From Desulfobacteraceae bacterium (GTDB lineage: Bacteria > Desulfobacterota > Desulfobacteria > Desulfobacterales > Desulfosalsimonadaceae), in the NCBI GenBank assembly GCA_014237465.1, contig JABZFM010000003.1, positions 152,293 through 216,292 on the forward strand: a stretch of DNA of 64,000 nucleotides. The letters run 5' to 3'. How positions within the stretch are numbered: position 1 is the first letter of the stretch; each line of letters opens with the position of its first letter. Below are positions 25,914-34,574 of this stretch, one piece after another. The notes below the pieces were generated by a model. It did not search any database. It saw nothing but the letters and a program-made list of their open reading frames with translations, and was not told where the DNA came from. A program made the position numbers and the translations under genes.

Positions 25914-26636
25914 TCATATCGACTGATGCGCCAGGAAATAATTTTTGAGATAGTTCATCCCAAAACGCAACAGTTCCGCATCATCATTTTGTACCTCATC
26001 AGAGATTTCAATTTTTTCCAACCCCGGCACAGTCCCGACTTCCTTGAGACGGTCAATATCATAGCACATTGTATAAAAAAGCTGCTGTGCATCCCCTTTT
26101 AAGGGGCCCGGTATGTACTGATTTTTCAGACTGATAATATCCATCATCAAGTCATTCATTCCATTATACGGAGAAAGCCCCTGCCCGGCCATCCACTCCC
26201 GGACCGTCAATTGCCGTTTCTGTTCAAATCCGCGACAGTGATTTTCCTTTAACAGGGCGTACCGTATTTCTTTTTTTCCATCTTCCCGCGACCGGCTTAA
26301 AACACGAACCACCGGATACATACGGCATGATGAAGGTCTGTTTTTATACACACTGCACCCGGAAGGGGTGACAAATGGACAAATGCGCTCAAACCTGTCC
26401 GCCGGTGTAATGGTAATCACGGGAAGGCCTGTTTGAGGACCGATATGCTCCGTTGTATACCGTTTAAGAAAATCGGAAGAGGATAATTTAAAATGATTTT
26501 TCAAGCGAACAATATCATAGGGTGTTAAAAACTGATTCAGGTCTCGGCAGCACTCATTAAAACACGGCACCAGACTTTGACAGTCAAAACAAAACGGTTC
26601 ATCTTCAGACAGTTCAATAATTTTTCCAGATTCCAT
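25914..26636 (-). CDS. YkgJ-family cysteine cluster protein (paralogue 2)
   Basis: 240 residues, clearly related to the protein at 23785: FDCQSLVPCFNECCRDL, LTPYDIVRLKNHF, CPFVTPSGCSVYKNRPSSC, NHCRGF and a similar helical tail with YDIDRLK. It is 34 bases upstream of the SDR on the same strand, so it probably leads a transcript through the SDR and perhaps on to paralogue 1. No signal peptide. Confidence 0.85.
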   Translation of the reverse strand: MESGKIIELSEDEPFCFDCQSLVPCFNECCRDLNQFLTPYDIVRLKNHFKLSSSDFLKRYTTEHIGPQTGLPVITITPADRFERICPFVTPSGCSVYKNRPSSCRMYPVVRVLSRSREDGKKEIRYALLKENHCRGFEQKRQLTVREWMAGQGLSPYNGMNDLMMDIISLKNQYIPGPLKGDAQQLFYTMCYDIDRLKEVGTVPGLEKIEISDEVQNDDAELLRFGMNYLKNYFLAHQSI

Positions 26637-26791
26637 AATAATCCCATGTAAAGCATCTTTATGACAAAAAAATATTATTTTTATTAATTTTAATATTGTA
26701 TTGCTATTTATCCCATGATATCAGTCTATTTTTTATTAGTTTAAAATCTTTCAGTGATGATTATCAACATTATTAAAACAGCTACTTTTGC

Positions 26792-26819
26792 TTGCATATC
26801 TTATAAATATTGGTATATT
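26792..26819 (+). promoter_or_regulatory. Candidate promoter for the infC operon
   Basis: TTGCAT (26792-26797), 16-base spacer, TATATT (26814-26819), about 85 bases upstream of the infC start in a gene-free AT-rich gap. Confidence 0.4.
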
Positions 26820-26903
26820 TAAGAGATATAAAGATATACGAAAATCAAAAACGATTGTAAATCAGTTTATATTTTTTTAACAAAAAGATCAGGAGGTGCG
26901 AGA

Positions 26904-27428
26904 ATAGCTAAGCAAAGACAGAGCGGCAACCAGACCAGAATCAACAGGGACATCAGGGCCAGAGAAGTTCGTGTAATTGATCCGGAAGGAAATCAGCTCG
27001 GGATCATCTCAGTTCAGGAAGCACTTTCTTCAGCCGAAGAATCCGGACTGGATCTTGTTGAAATTTCACCAAATGCAGACCCGCCTGTCTGCAAAATAAT
27101 GGATTACGGCCGCTTTAAATACGAGCAGACAAAAAAATTGCAGGAGGCCAAAAAAAAGCAGACAACTTTTCAGGTTAAAGAAATTAAAGTCCGCCCCAAG
27201 ACGGAAACCCATGACCTGGAAATCAAAATTGGCCGTATCGAAAAATTTATTGGGAAAAAAAACAAAGTAAAGGTTACCGTTGTTTTCAGGGGACGTGAAA
27301 TCACCCTCACCCAGAAAGGCCGAGAACTGCTTGCCAAAATTGCTGAAGACACCAATGAATATGCAGTGGTCGAACAGAGTTCCAGAATGGAAGGCCGTAT
27401 AATGCATATGATCCTGGCTCCCAAATAA
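26904..27428 (+). CDS. infC: Translation initiation factor IF-3, AUA start codon
   Basis: 174 codons. The first ATG in frame is at 27099, but IF-3 sequence continues upstream (AKQRQSGNQTRINRDIRAREV, VIDPEGNQLG, AEESGLDLVEISPNADPPVCKI) back to an ATA codon at 26904, five bases behind a perfect AGGAGGTG site (26891-26898). infC genes use rare AUU/AUA starts so that IF-3, which rejects non-canonical starts, represses its own translation. The C-terminal domain (VKEIKVRPKTETHDLEIKI, KVKVTVVFRGREIT, MHMILAPK) is standard. Head of infC-rpmI-rplT. Confidence 0.95.
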   Translation: MAKQRQSGNQTRINRDIRAREVRVIDPEGNQLGIISVQEALSSAEESGLDLVEISPNADPPVCKIMDYGRFKYEQTKKLQEAKKKQTTFQVKEIKVRPKTETHDLEIKIGRIEKFIGKKNKVKVTVVFRGREITLTQKGRELLAKIAEDTNEYAVVEQSSRMEGRIMHMILAPK

Positions 27429-27837
27429 ATTTATCTGAATTGCCCCTAACGCAAATCCGGTTAATATTTTTGCCGATGCAAGCACCTCCGGTATGCGATA
27501 GGCTTCAGCGGCTTTAACAAACCTGCAGTTTTAATAAAAAATATAATATAAAATGGCGCGGATAAAGACGTCCGCGCCATATGTATTTTATATTTTAAAT
27601 ATATTTTAAATAAATGAATAAAAAGAGTTGATCTGCGCAAAAAATTTTGCTTAATACCGAATCAACTGCTTAACTGAAAAATTAAAAAATAAAATTTTGG
27701 GGGGCAAAAGGGCCCGTTATGCATAATACGTCATTCATGTATAAGGCCCCATGATAAAACATGATAAATATTGATAAATAATATTTATATATTATCAGGC
27801 ACCCTCGATTACAATTCTTTGTCGAAGGAGTATGGTT
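27429..27837 (+). promoter_or_regulatory. infC-rpmI leader region with hairpin (27553-27580)
   Basis: 409 bases without a gene between infC and rpmI. ATGGCGCGGA (27553-27562) and TCCGCGCCAT (27571-27580) form a perfect 10-bp stem followed by ATGTATTTTATATTTT, a plausible terminator or attenuator. Further on, GGGCCCGTTATGCATAA and ATAAGGCCCCAT (27711-27752) can pair. L20 autoregulates rpmI-rplT through structured leaders in other bacteria, so a leader of that kind is possible here. Confidence 0.5.
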
Positions 27838-28035
27838 ATGCCGAAAATTAAAACAAACAGATCCGCAGCAAAACGATTCCGGAAAACCGGAACCGGTAAG
27901 TATAAATTTTCAAAATCTCATGCAAGTCACATTCTGACCAAAAAATCCCGGAAACGGAAACGGTCATTAAGACAGGCGCAGGTTGCTGCCGGCAGCGACA
28001 TGAAGGAAATCAGACGCCTTCTTCCGAACGGGTAA
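27838..28035 (+). CDS. rpmI: 50S ribosomal protein L35
   Basis: 65-residue very basic protein: [20 protein letters not shown], then [20 protein letters not shown], the L35 pattern. ATG 27838 has GAAGGAG at the right distance; an ATG six bases earlier is less well placed. rplT follows after 24 bases. Confidence 0.97.
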   Translation: MPKIKTNRSAAKRFRKTGTGKYKFSKSHASHILTKKSRKRKRSLRQAQVAAGSDMKEIRRLLPNG

Positions 28036-28059
28036 TATACGCATCTAAGGAGATAGATC

Positions 28060-28407
28060 ATGCGAATAAAAAGAGGATTTAAAGCAAGAAGACGGAGAAA
28101 AAAAGTCTTAAAACTGGCCAAGGGATATCAAGGCGGGCGCAGTAAACTATTCCGTACCGCGGCGGATGCGGTTGACAAGGCGCTCATGTATGCCTACCGT
28201 GACCGCAAGGCACGCAAGCGGGATTTTCGCAAATTGTGGATCGCCAGAATTAATGCCGCTGCGCGCATGAATAATATTTCATACAGCAAATTCATTCATG
28301 GTTTAAAGCAGGCTGAAATTGAGATTGACCGAAAAATTTTAGCAGAGTTGGCAGTGTCCGACCCTGGTGCGTTCTCTCAACTGACAGCAAAGGCAGCAGC
28401 CAAATAG
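28060..28407 (+). CDS. rplT: 50S ribosomal protein L20
   Basis: 115 residues, basic N-terminal arm [21 protein letters not shown] followed by the helical core [20 protein letters not shown], as in all L20. Ribosome assembly protein and known autoregulator of its operon. TAAGGAG precedes the ATG. pheS begins 53 bases later, so the infC-rpmI-rplT-pheST order is preserved. Confidence 0.97.
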   Translation: MRIKRGFKARRRRKKVLKLAKGYQGGRSKLFRTAADAVDKALMYAYRDRKARKRDFRKLWIARINAAARMNNISYSKFIHGLKQAEIEIDRKILAELAVSDPGAFSQLTAKAAAK

Positions 28408-28460
28408 ATAATATCAAATACGACTGACGAGAATCCGTCTTACCCGCTGAGTATCTAAAA

Positions 28461-29471
28461 TTGGAAAACCGTATCGAACAGATCAAATCGGAAGCGATTG
28501 AAGCGCTTAAAGAAGCTGCTGACATAGAACAAATCAAGTCCCTTTCCGTCAAATATCTTGGCCGAAAGGGGCTTGTCACTTTGTTTTTAAGAAATATTTC
28601 CCAACTCCCGGCCAAAGAACGGCCTGAAGCCGGCAAACAGGCCAATATCACCAAAAAAAAACTTGAAAGCGCGTTTGAAAAAGCCATCCGGGATTTTGAA
28701 ACAAAAGACAAAAAAGACACAGACGAAACAATCGACGTTTCTTTACCCGGCCGACCGTCATCCCAAGGGACCCTTCACCCGATTACACATATCACCCGGC
28801 GTATATGCAGCATATTTTCAAGAATGGGTTTTGATATTGCCGAAGGCCCTGAAATAGAAACCGATTACTATAACTTTGAAGCCCTGAATATTCCCAAGAA
28901 CCATCCGGCAAGGGATATGCAGGACACATTTTATGTTTCGGATAATATTGTTTTAAGGACGCATACTTCTCCGATTCAAGTCCATATCATGGAGCAGCAT
29001 GCCCCTCCCATCCGAATTGTGGCGCCCGGCAAAGTATACCGATGTGATTCCGACCTTACCCACACGCCCATGTTCAACCAGGTGGAAGGCCTTCTGGTTG
29101 ATGAGCAAGTTTCGTTCGGGGATTTAAAAGGGGTTTTAGAAGCGTTTGTTCATGAGCTTTTTGATGAACAGATCAGCCTCCGATTCCGACCAAGCTTTTT
29201 CCCGTTTACAGAACCCAGCGCGGAAGTTGACATTCTTTGCGTCATGTGCCGGGGCAAAGGGTGCAAAGTCTGCTCACATACCGGCTGGCTGGAAGTGCTG
29301 GGATGCGGAATGATTCATCCTTCGGTATTTGAAAATGTCGGATATGACACCAGCAAATATTCCGGTTTTGCATTCGGCATGGGAGTCGAGCGACTTGCCA
29401 TGTTAAAATACGGAATAAATGATCTCCGGATGTTTTTTGAAAGCGATTACAGATTTCTAAGGCAGTTTTAA
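28461..29471 (+). CDS. pheS: Phenylalanyl-tRNA synthetase alpha subunit
   Basis: 336-residue catalytic alpha subunit of the alpha2beta2 enzyme. TTG start at 28461 gives the normal N-terminal coiled coil ENRIEQIKSEAIEAL. Class II motifs: FDIAEGPEIETDYYNFEALN, motif 2 PGKVYRCDSDLTHTPMFNQ, EPSAEVDI, and motif 3 GFAFGMGVERLAMLKYGI. A CVMCRGKGCKVCSHTGW segment in the catalytic domain is common in anaerobes' PheS. pheT starts one base after the stop. Confidence 0.96.
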   Translation: MENRIEQIKSEAIEALKEAADIEQIKSLSVKYLGRKGLVTLFLRNISQLPAKERPEAGKQANITKKKLESAFEKAIRDFETKDKKDTDETIDVSLPGRPSSQGTLHPITHITRRICSIFSRMGFDIAEGPEIETDYYNFEALNIPKNHPARDMQDTFYVSDNIVLRTHTSPIQVHIMEQHAPPIRIVAPGKVYRCDSDLTHTPMFNQVEGLLVDEQVSFGDLKGVLEAFVHELFDEQISLRFRPSFFPFTEPSAEVDILCVMCRGKGCKVCSHTGWLEVLGCGMIHPSVFENVGYDTSKYSGFAFGMGVERLAMLKYGINDLRMFFESDYRFLRQF

Positions 29472-29472
29472 A

Positions 29473-31887
29473 ATGAAAATCAGTATAAACTGGTTAAAAC
29501 AATACGTACCTATTAATATCCCCCCAACCGAACTGGCCGACAAACTGACCATGGCCGGCCTGGAGGTTGAGGGAATTACTGAAAAATTCCAATATCTTGA
29601 TTCCGTGGTTGTCGGAAAAATCATTGAAGTCCATCCGCATCCCAATGCAGACAAACTCAGTTTATGCAAGGTCAGCATCGGGGAACAAACAATTACTGTC
29701 GTATGCGGAGCCCCGAATGCGAAAGCAGGAATGAAAATACCATGCGCGCTTCCCGGCGCAGTCCTTTCGGGCGGCCTGGCAGTCAAAAAAAATACCATCC
29801 GAGGCGAATCCTCCGAAGGAATGCTGTGCAGTGAATCAGATCTTGAGCTTGGATTGGATAAATCCGGGTTAATGGTACTCAGCGAAGAACTGACCGAGGG
29901 TGTTTCCATAAATACTGCCCTGAATCTTTCAGATACGGCATTTGAAATCGGCCTGACACCCAACCGTCCGGACTGCCTGAGCTTTATCGGCATTGCCAGA
30001 GAAGTGGCAACAATGGTGAACCAGCCGATAAAACTGCCTGAAATCAACCTGCCCCAGACATCCGGCCGAATTGACGATTTCACATCGGTTACGATTGAAA
30101 ATCCAGAACTGTGCCCCAGGTATGCCGCCCGTCTGATAACCGATATTACAGTTGCGCCCTCCCCGTTCTGGCTCCAGGATCGGCTGTTGTCCATCGGTTT
30201 GAAACCGGTCAACAATATTGTCGATATTACCAATTTTGTCATGATGGAACTGGGGCAGCCGCTGCATGCATTTGATTTTGACCGGCTGGCTGAAAACCGT
30301 ATTGTTGTCCGGACTGCACGGGACAAAGAAGTATTTACAACATTGGATGACAAAGAACGCCGGCTGACCGAGAACACGCTGATGATCTGCGACGGTGAAA
30401 GGCCTGTGGCTGTGGCCGGTGTCATGGGCGGCGTCAATTCAGAAATAGAAGAAAATACAACACGGGTATTGCTTGAAAGCGCCTATTTTAACCCGATATC
30501 CATCCGAAAAACCGCAAAGCATCTTACATTAAATAGCGATGCCTCTCACCGGTTTGAACGGGGTGTCGACCCTGAAGGCACGGTCGTCGCCTTGAACCGG
30601 GCGGCCCAGCTCATTGCTGAAATCGGAAACGGCAACCTGATTGGCGGTGTGATTGATGAACATCCGTCTCCGCCTTTCGCCAAATCCATATCTCTAAGCG
30701 TGACCAAGACCAATAAACATCTCGGAACGGATCTGAATCAGCCGGAAATTGCCGCCTATCTTAAATCCGTTGAATTTAATGTTAAAATAACAGACGAGGA
30801 CACACTTGCGGTTTTACCGCCGACATTCCGCGTGGATGTCAGCCGTCCGGAAGACCTGATGGAAGAAGTTGCCCGGTTGTGGGGCTATAATAATATCAAA
30901 ACAACTTTCCCGAAAATTTCCGGTGTTACGAATCTGCCCAACCAGTCGATTGAAATAAAAAATCAAATTATAGACATGATGGCCGGTTACGGTTTCTCGG
31001 AATCCATCAGCTATAGTTTTATCGGTAAAGATGCCTGCGACCGATTACGTCTTCCTGAAAATGACGAACGGCGCAGAATGCTCGATATTTTGAATCCCAT
31101 TTCTGAAGATATGGCTGTCATGCGCACGTCTCTGATTCCTGGTCTACTGGAAACAATGCATCGCAATCTTTCCCATCAAATCAAAAACCTGAAAATATTT
31201 GAACTGGGAAAAATCTTTATCAGCAATGGCCAGGCACAGCAGCCGACAGAGACGGAAATGCTGGCCGGTCTCTGGACCGGCACACGATTTAATATGACCT
31301 GGCACAGCAAACCGGTTTCATGCGATTTCTATGACTTAAAAGGCGTTCTTGAAGACTTTTTTCATTATTTCGGAATGGACCGCGTCTCTTTTTCAAAAAT
31401 GGGAGATGAGTTATGCAGTTATACAAAAGCCGGTCACACCGCCCAAATTCTCCTTGACGGCAACCCCTTCGGCCTTATCGGTGAGATCGACGCCACGGTT
31501 TTAAACAATTTTAACATCAAGCAGCCGGCATTTATTTTTGAACTGAATATCAACACATTTATTTCGAATTTACCGGAAACAAAAATGTTTGTTCCGATTC
31601 CCAAATTTCCTTTTACCGACAGGGACATCACCTTAATTGTTGACAATCATGTTCAAGCAGGTGATATTATAGAAAAGGTTAAATTTTTTGAAGAAAAACT
31701 GATGGAGGACATCTGCGTACTGGATGTATACAGCGGGAAACCGATTCCAGCCGGCAAAAAAAGTATTTCTTTGCGAATTATTTATCGGTCTTTTACTGAA
31801 ACCTTGTCGGATCAGCATGTGAACCTCGTTCATCAACAACTGACAGACCGGATTATCCAAAAATTCAACGCAACGCTGCCGGTCTAA
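29473..31887 (+). CDS. pheT: Phenylalanyl-tRNA synthetase beta subunit
   Basis: 804 residues with the full domain order: KISINWLKQYVPINI opening, tRNA-binding EMAP-like domain (VVGKIIEVHPHPNADKLSL, VVCGAPNAK), B3/B4 editing domain (LTPNRPDCLSFIGIAREV, then NIVDITNFVMMELGQPLHAFD), B5 domain, catalytic-like core (SDASHRFERGVD) and C-terminal FDX-ACB anticodon domain ending RSFTETLSDQHVNLVHQQL. Nothing is missing. Translationally coupled to pheS. Confidence 0.96.
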   Translation: MKISINWLKQYVPINIPPTELADKLTMAGLEVEGITEKFQYLDSVVVGKIIEVHPHPNADKLSLCKVSIGEQTITVVCGAPNAKAGMKIPCALPGAVLSGGLAVKKNTIRGESSEGMLCSESDLELGLDKSGLMVLSEELTEGVSINTALNLSDTAFEIGLTPNRPDCLSFIGIAREVATMVNQPIKLPEINLPQTSGRIDDFTSVTIENPELCPRYAARLITDITVAPSPFWLQDRLLSIGLKPVNNIVDITNFVMMELGQPLHAFDFDRLAENRIVVRTARDKEVFTTLDDKERRLTENTLMICDGERPVAVAGVMGGVNSEIEENTTRVLLESAYFNPISIRKTAKHLTLNSDASHRFERGVDPEGTVVALNRAAQLIAEIGNGNLIGGVIDEHPSPPFAKSISLSVTKTNKHLGTDLNQPEIAAYLKSVEFNVKITDEDTLAVLPPTFRVDVSRPEDLMEEVARLWGYNNIKTTFPKISGVTNLPNQSIEIKNQIIDMMAGYGFSESISYSFIGKDACDRLRLPENDERRRMLDILNPISEDMAVMRTSLIPGLLETMHRNLSHQIKNLKIFELGKIFISNGQAQQPTETEMLAGLWTGTRFNMTWHSKPVSCDFYDLKGVLEDFFHYFGMDRVSFSKMGDELCSYTKAGHTAQILLDGNPFGLIGEIDATVLNNFNIKQPAFIFELNINTFISNLPETKMFVPIPKFPFTDRDITLIVDNHVQAGDIIEKVKFFEEKLMEDICVLDVYSGKPIPAGKKSISLRIIYRSFTETLSDQHVNLVHQQLTDRIIQKFNATLPV

Positions 31888-31911
31888 AATCCTAACAGGT
31901 TGTTTGCTCCA

Positions 31912-32259
31912 ATGGAGATCCAGATACCTCCAGGGACCACCATTCCGGACAAGCTGTATTTCAAAATCGGGGAAGTAACCGCGATTACTGATCTGGCAGC
32001 CTATGTTCTCAGATTCTGGGAATCTGAGTTTAATATGATATCACCCAAACGGACAGAATCCGGTCAACGGCTTTACAGAAAAGTAGATGTTGAATCCATT
32101 TTAAAAATTAAATACTTATTATATGAAAAAAAATTTACCATCCAGGGTGCAAAAAAATTTCTGAAAAACAGCAGTAAACAAAATTCAGAACCCGTTCCAC
32201 AAACCGCCTTAGAAGACATCAAGTCCGAATTACAGCAGATCAGGGCAATGCTGGACTGA
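31912..32259 (+). CDS. MerR-family transcriptional regulator
   Basis: About 115 residues with an N-terminal MerR winged helix (YFKIGEVTAITDLAAYVLRFWE, SPKRTESGQRLYRKVDVESI) and a short C-terminal helix with no ligand-binding domain. This small MerR is commonly found behind pheST in delta-proteobacteria. Start is uncertain: ATG 31912 fits homologues, a TTG at 31900 is also in frame. The effector is unknown; it may sense something general, as it travels with housekeeping genes. Confidence 0.88.
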   Translation: MEIQIPPGTTIPDKLYFKIGEVTAITDLAAYVLRFWESEFNMISPKRTESGQRLYRKVDVESILKIKYLLYEKKFTIQGAKKFLKNSSKQNSEPVPQTALEDIKSELQQIRAMLD

Positions 32260-32386
32260 TCCGGACAAAACGCTTCCGTTCTTTACCCCCCGAAATACAA
32301 CCGAAAAGACAAACGGATATACAACATAATTGAATTTTAATATTGACATAGCTATATTTTTCAATTAATTTATTACGGCTATGGAT

Positions 32387-32462
32387 GCGGGCATAGCTCA
32401 GCTGGTAGAGTACAAGCTTCCCAAGCTTGGTGTCGCGAGTTCGAATCTCGTTGCCCGCTCCA
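32387..32462 (+). tRNA. tRNA-Gly (anticodon CCC)
   Basis: 76 bases including encoded CCA. Acceptor GCGGGCA pairs with TGCCCGC; D arm GCTCAGCTGGTAGAGT; anticodon stem CAAGC/GCTTG with loop TTCCCAA (anticodon CCC at 32420-32422); T arm GCGAGTTCGAATCTCGT. The discriminator base is T, as expected for tRNA-Gly. It reads GGG codons. Confidence 0.95.
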
Positions 32463-32532
32463 AAGTTCTTGTAGGCCCATTCGGGTTGAATGAGGTGTGA
32501 TAGAGAAGCAATGATCTGAACGGCTTGATGAA

Positions 32533-32562
32533 ACGGGCATAAATGCCCGTTTTTTATTTTTT
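32533..32562 (+). terminator. Intrinsic terminator after tRNA-Gly
   Basis: ACGGGCA TAAA TGCCCGT (32533-32550) followed by TTTTTATTTTTTT. It ends the tRNA transcript, about 20 bases before the TTG start of rimP. Confidence 0.88.
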
Positions 32563-32580
32563 TAAACGAAAGACAGGATA

Positions 32581-33135
32581 TTGGCAAAAACATATAGAAA
32601 AAAGAGCGGAACCAAAACCGAACCACCGGTGCTGCCGGAGAAGGCAGCCGCAATTACGGATCAATCGGAAGTGGTGGCCGTCGTCTGGGAACTGGCCGAG
32701 CCGATATGCAATGTCGATGGAATGGCGCTGATCCATGTGGAATACCAGCGGGAGGTCGGCGGCAGAATTCTCCGGCTTTATGTTGATAAACCGGGCGGCA
32801 TCACCTTAGGCGACTGCTCATTGATCAGTTCCCAACTGGGGGACGTTCTGGATCTCAAGCTTGAAACCGACGATTCCTATACACTGGAGGTCTCATCCCC
32901 AGGCCTGGATCGGCCGATATCAAGACTGTCTGATTTTAAAAAGTTTAAAGGAGAACTGGCAAAAATAAAAATTGCGCAACCCATCAACGGTCAAAAAAAA
33001 TTCAAAGGGATCCTGTCTGGGATTATGGAATCAAACGTACAATTGAAGACGGATAAAGATACTGTCTCCATCCCTTATCAGGATATTATTAAAGCACGGC
33101 TTGTCAATTATGACGGAGATAACAAATGCTTATAA
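32581..33135 (+). CDS. rimP: Ribosome maturation factor RimP
   Basis: 184 residues with a family-typical core: LAEPICNVDGMALIHVEYQRE, LRLYVDKPGGITLGDCSLIS, YTLEVSSPGLDRPISRLSDF, and the C-terminal SH3-like domain. The first 30 residues are an extra basic/proline tail. Start taken as TTG 32581 with an AGGAT upstream. Needed for 30S assembly. It overlaps nusA by 10 bases, the classical rimP-nusA-infB arrangement. Confidence 0.92.
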   Translation: MAKTYRKKSGTKTEPPVLPEKAAAITDQSEVVAVVWELAEPICNVDGMALIHVEYQREVGGRILRLYVDKPGGITLGDCSLISSQLGDVLDLKLETDDSYTLEVSSPGLDRPISRLSDFKKFKGELAKIKIAQPINGQKKFKGILSGIMESNVQLKTDKDTVSIPYQDIIKARLVNYDGDNKCL

Positions 33136-34490
33136 CAGACATGAAACGTGTGATTGAGCAGGTTAGCCGGGATAAAGGTATTGAATTTAACGTTCTGGTG
33201 AAGGCATTGGAAGAAGCCCTGCGCTCAGCCGCTAAAAAGAAATTCGGTAACAAAATCGACATTGAAATTCAGTACAATGATGAAACCGGTGAACTTGAGG
33301 TATTCCAATTTAAAGAAGTTGTCGAAAAAGTCACTGAACCGGCTTTTCAAATCGACATGAAAGAGGGACGGGAACTGGACGCTGAATGTGAGATCGGTGA
33401 CAGCCTCGGGACAAAAATGGATACCACGACCTTCGGCAGAATTGCTGCCCAATCCGCCAAGCAGGTAATTATACAAAAACTCAAAATCGCTGAACGAAGT
33501 GCGGTATACAACAGCTTTGTTGAACGCCAGGGTGAAATCATCAACGGGATTGTTCAACGGACGACCCGGAATGAAATTATTGTCAACCTGGGGCAGGCAG
33601 AAGCGGTTCTGCCGAAAAGAGAGCAAATACCAGGCGAGAGTTACAGACGGGGTGACAGAATCAGGGCCTATATCGTTAAAGTACTTGAAGAAAGCCGGGG
33701 ACCTCAGGTTGTTCTTTCAAGAACGCATCCTGCTTTTTTGATCAACCTGTTTAAAACAGAAGTACCTGAAATCAATGAAGGGGTTGTCAACATTGTCGGA
33801 GCTGCCAGAGAAGCCGGAAGCCGCGGTAAAATAGCGGTGAGTTCAAACGATCCTGACATTGACCCGATTGGCGCCTGTGTCGGCGTTAAAGGAAACCGGG
33901 TTCAAAGTGTGGTTCAGGAACTCAAAGGTGAAAAAATAGATATTATTCCCTGGCACCTGGATCCGGCAAAATTTGTATGCAACGCACTGGCCCCGGCGGA
34001 AGTTTCAAGGGTTATCATCGACGAAGTCAACCACAGCATGGAAGTGGTTGTCCCTGATGAGGCCCAGTCAATCGCTATTGGCCGCGGCGGCCAGAATGTT
34101 CGGCTCGCATCAAAACTATCCGGATGGAACCTTGACGTAAAAAGCCTGACCGATTACGACAACAGCATCAAAAAAGGGCTTGATTCGCTGATGGAACTGC
34201 CAGAAATGAACAAAACTTTAGCCGATATCCTGTTCAAGGAAGGCTTTTTTTCGGTTGAAGACCTGGCAAAAGTATCTATTGAAGAACTCGTGGAGGTTGC
34301 CCGGATTTCCGAAGAAGATGCCGGAAATTTTATTGAGCAGGCAAAACAGGCACTCAGCGCCGCCCAAAAAGAAGACAATACAGAGAACAATGAAGAATCA
34401 GCAGACATTGAAAACAATGACCTCGCTGACGAAGCTGCAACTGATTCTGATATCGAAGACACTGAAAATACTGAAGAGACTGAAGAGTAG
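33126..34490 (+). CDS. nusA: Transcription elongation/termination factor NusA
   Basis: 454 residues: N-terminal RNA-polymerase domain ([27 protein letters not shown]), S1 domain ([23 protein letters not shown]), two KH domains ([21 protein letters not shown] and [19 protein letters not shown]), one helix-hairpin-helix-like C-terminal repeat ([18 protein letters not shown]) and a strongly acidic tail of about 40 residues (D/E/N/T-rich). Start ATG 33126 has GGAG upstream; Met at 33141 is an alternative. Confidence 0.96.
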   Translation: MLITDMKRVIEQVSRDKGIEFNVLVKALEEALRSAAKKKFGNKIDIEIQYNDETGELEVFQFKEVVEKVTEPAFQIDMKEGRELDAECEIGDSLGTKMDTTTFGRIAAQSAKQVIIQKLKIAERSAVYNSFVERQGEIINGIVQRTTRNEIIVNLGQAEAVLPKREQIPGESYRRGDRIRAYIVKVLEESRGPQVVLSRTHPAFLINLFKTEVPEINEGVVNIVGAAREAGSRGKIAVSSNDPDIDPIGACVGVKGNRVQSVVQELKGEKIDIIPWHLDPAKFVCNALAPAEVSRVIIDEVNHSMEVVVPDEAQSIAIGRGGQNVRLASKLSGWNLDVKSLTDYDNSIKKGLDSLMELPEMNKTLADILFKEGFFSVEDLAKVSIEELVEVARISEEDAGNFIEQAKQALSAAQKEDNTENNEESADIENNDLADEAATDSDIEDTENTEETEE

Positions 34491-34574
34491 TTTAAGCGAT
34501 ATTATTAAGTAATTTATTAATAATAAACATAAAGAAAACGATCCCGGTTTTTGATGGATAAACGAGGGGGATGG

